DNA from: Nothopassalora personata
Taxonomy: Eukaryota; Ascomycota; Dothideomycetes; Mycosphaerellales; Mycosphaerellaceae
Length of the DNA stretch: 64,000 bases
Direction of reading: 5' to 3'
Assembly (NCBI GenBank): GCA_033816765.1
Contig: CM066291.1
Span: 1,984,001 to 2,048,000 of the forward strand
Shown here in pieces: positions 61,836-64,000 of the stretch (its first letter is position 1; every line of letters begins with the position of its first letter). Under the pieces are notes generated by a model, which was given only the letters and a program-made list of their open reading frames with translations, did no database searches and was not told where the DNA came from. A program made the translations under genes and the position numbers.

Positions 61836-64000
61836 TATGCGATCCGCATTCGCGAGGCCCTCCGCCGGTTCCTAGCTATTGTACTCCTCTAGCTAGTCCT
61901 TCTACTAGACTAGATACTGCAGCTTACCCTTACGCTTACGCCTATCTAGCACTGCCTCTACCTTATACTCTCCGTCCTCATTAGCTAGAGGGGGTACGGG
62001 TCCATCCTTATCGCTACCGATATACGGCTCGAGGAGAGAGACATAGAAGACGTTATAGAGCCTTAAGTCGGCTAGTGGCGCTAGGCGGTACGCCTACGAA
62101 CCGATAGCGTCCGTAATACGGTATAGGCCGATAGACTTCGGACCTATCTTCTTCTTTAGCACTGCTAACTTGAGGTTCTTCGTTAACAATAGGACTAAGT
62201 TACCTACGCGGTAGGTCTTAGCTTAGTGGGTCTTGTTATAGTAGCGAGCCTAGCTTTCTGCTGTAGCCTTCTATCGCTCCTCGAGTGTAGCGCGTAGTTT
62301 TCGCATGCGACTCGCAGCTGTTACCGCTACTAGTACTTCCCCCCCCTAGGTCTCGTCTCGAGATCTAGTTAGTATAGGGGCAATCTTAGGTCGCTAACCG
62401 TACGCTATTTCGAACGGACTTATCCGTAGTGTTAGGTAGATGCTGTTATTAGCTACGAATTTAGTAACTGTAAGTCACTTAGCCTACTTAGTTTAATTGT
62501 TACTATAGTAATAACGAAGATATTGTTCGAGGGTTTGGTTTGCCCTCTTAGTTTAGCCGTTAGTCTAAGGGTGAAAGGCCGTAGATAGCTTACGCTTTAC
62601 ACGCGCCTCGAAGTAGAAGTTACTCTAAAACTGACTAGTAAAGACCGGACCTCGGTCGCTTACTATACCTAACGGGACACTATAGTGTCGCACGACGTCG
62701 TCTCGTAGGAGCCTCGTAAGCTCCACGGCTGTGTAAGTCTTCGTCGTCGGGATGTATAAGCTCATTTTTAAGTAGCGATCGACTATTACTAGGATCGCAT
62801 TATATACGCAACCGGCTCGCGTACTTAGAGGTAGGTCCGTAATGAAATCTATAGTAATTTCCTACTACGGTCGCTCCGGTCTAGGAAGCGGTTATAGCTC
62901 GCCGTAGGGTCGATAGCGCCTCGCCTTCGAACCCTAGTAGGTTCTATAGGCTTAGACGTATTGTTTCACGTCCGTACTAAGTGAGTCCCACTAATAATTA
63001 CGTCGCAATAGCTCTTTAGTCCTAGTTCTTCTAAAGTGACCCGCGAGGACGTTGTCGTAGTATATGCGAATTAGATGCGACCTAATTGCGTAATCCCTAG
63101 GTACTACGATTGCGTCTCCGTAGTATATAAGGTTATCCTTTATATGCTATCCCTTAGCGTCCCTCGCGCTTAGCGCCTACGCTAAGCATGCGACACACTA
63201 GTCGTCTTACTACTACGCGATCTTCATTAAGAGTGGGATTAACTTACCCGTCGAGCTATAAGCTTAACCCTATATTACTGCAGCGCATACTGCTGCTAGT
63301 AAAGACGGCTTGTCTTAATAGGGAAGGTTACCTCTCTGCACTGCTATTGCCGCGCCTATGTCGCCCTATATTGCCTCGTAGGTAGTAAGCACGCGCTTTA
63401 CCGTCGGCTCGCTTGTCCCTTCTAGAGACTCCTTCTAGAAAGACAGCTTACTTTACAAGGTAGGTAGCAAGTTCGAAGTTTATTGCGTTATAGCTACGTA
63501 GTTACTACGTCTCGAAGGCGCGTCGGCTAGGTTAGTCTTACCCGGCCGATGCTCTACTATAAAATTAAAAGACTATAGGAACGTAGCCTATCGAGCTTAC
63601 CGCCTATTTAGCTGCTTTACTATTATAAAGCCCTATAGGTTAGCGTAGTCGACTAGCACTCGCACCGTATACGTAGCGCCCTCTAAGTATAGCCTCTAAT
63701 GCTTAAAAGCCTTAACTACTATAAGTAGCTCCTAATCGTGCGTCTCGTAGTTGCACTTAGCTAGTATTATCTTACGTGAATAGAACGCGATAGGATGCTA
63801 CTTAGTACTAAACAATTAGGATATAATACCTACGATCGCGAAACCTAAGGCATCCGTCTCGACTCGCGTGCGTAGTATAGGATCGAAGTGCCTAAGTATT
63901 AGTGCACCTAAGAATCCGGCCTTAAGCTATTAAAACGCCTACTCTTCGCTTAAGGTCTACGTAAGAGGGCCGTGCTTCTTGCCGTCCTTAGATCCCTTTA
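61836..64000 (-). pseudogene. RIP-killed pol (RT, RNase H, integrase, chromodomain)
   Basis: On the minus strand, conserved pol segments can be read through many stops: a pattern like NLVLLLTKNLKLAVLKKKIGPKSIG (integrase C-terminus), LEPYIGSDKDGP, and a chromodomain EVEAVLDRRKRKGKLQYLV. The order and the chromodomain match the un-RIPped element, but the protein sequence is clearly a different lineage. The left part of pol continues beyond the window. Confidence 0.7.

Larger units (their letters stand above)
60241..64000 (-). mobile_element. RIP-killed chromovirus with an antisense ORF, partial
   Basis: Heavily mutated. From TGTCG at 60241 there may be an LTR and a polypurine-like tract (plus CCTCCCCTCCC near 60436). 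A plus-strand cysteine/coiled-coil-like ORF remnant follows (60728 to about 61735), then minus-strand pol read backwards: chromodomain (near 61850-61960), integrase with HPQT-GQT-RANQTLEQY (near 62530), and further RNase H/RT remnants to the window edge. All frames are broken by TAG and TAA. It has truncated or lies next to the copy at 59.6-60.2 kb, so it probably inserted into it. Confidence 0.75.

Overview
This window reads as nuclear DNA of a filamentous ascomycete (Pezizomycotina, probably a dothideomycete; the class is an inference). The signs are very short introns (about 50 to 60 nt, GTRAGT-like donors, CTRAC-like branch points, YAG acceptors), fungal families such as GH16, CFEM/PTH11-like receptors, Zn2Cys6 regulators and a PhiA-like wall protein, and large blocks of repeats ruined by C-to-T/G-to-A changes in CpA/TpG context, the signature of repeat-induced point mutation (RIP).

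Layout. 1-3782: the 5' two thirds of an un-RIPped Ty3/gypsy element on the minus strand (LTR, gag, start of pol), cut by the window edge. 3783-7740: saturated RIP sequence holding an unidentified dead ORF and a dead Tc1/mariner-type transposase. 7746-13995: a complete chromovirus on the minus strand with two 484-bp LTRs that look identical and a GAGAT target duplication; its reverse transcriptase core is deleted, and it carries an extra plus-strand ORF between pol and the 3' LTR. 14001-20050: decayed DNA with a pentamer array and a broken ankyrin-repeat gene. 20052-58924: the gene-bearing part. 58925-64000: a second RIP block containing a mutated copy of the 7.7-14 kb family and another dead chromovirus with a similar layout.

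The gene-bearing part encodes a MAPEG protein, a Clr2-like silencing factor, a C2H2 protein, a PH-domain SKG3/CAF120-like protein, a BAH-PHD protein, an NAD-dependent epimerase, a secreted GH16 glucanase, ORC3, an NTF2-like protein, a zinc-type alcohol dehydrogenase-like reductase, a ZIP metal transporter, a coiled-coil protein, a PhiA-like secreted protein and a secreted GMC oxidoreductase. Between about 39.8 and 49 kb several genes are broken (an epimerase joined to a GMC start, a CFEM receptor, a P450, a Zn2Cys6 factor) around an intact ORC3. I see no operon-like logic; the genes look like ordinary independent loci.

The most interesting signals are in the two un-RIPped retroelements. Both end gag with a canonical -1 slippery heptamer (GGGAAAT and GGGAAAA), a 5-nt spacer and a hairpin. 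Both have a short sequence starting 2 nt inside the 5' LTR edge that is complementary to a site within the LTR, as expected for Tf1/sushi-type self-priming. The chromovirus also carries an antisense cysteine-rich, coiled-coil ORF whose stop codon overlaps the pol stop in a single TTAG, and a ruined counterpart may sit in the same position of the dead element at 60-64 kb.
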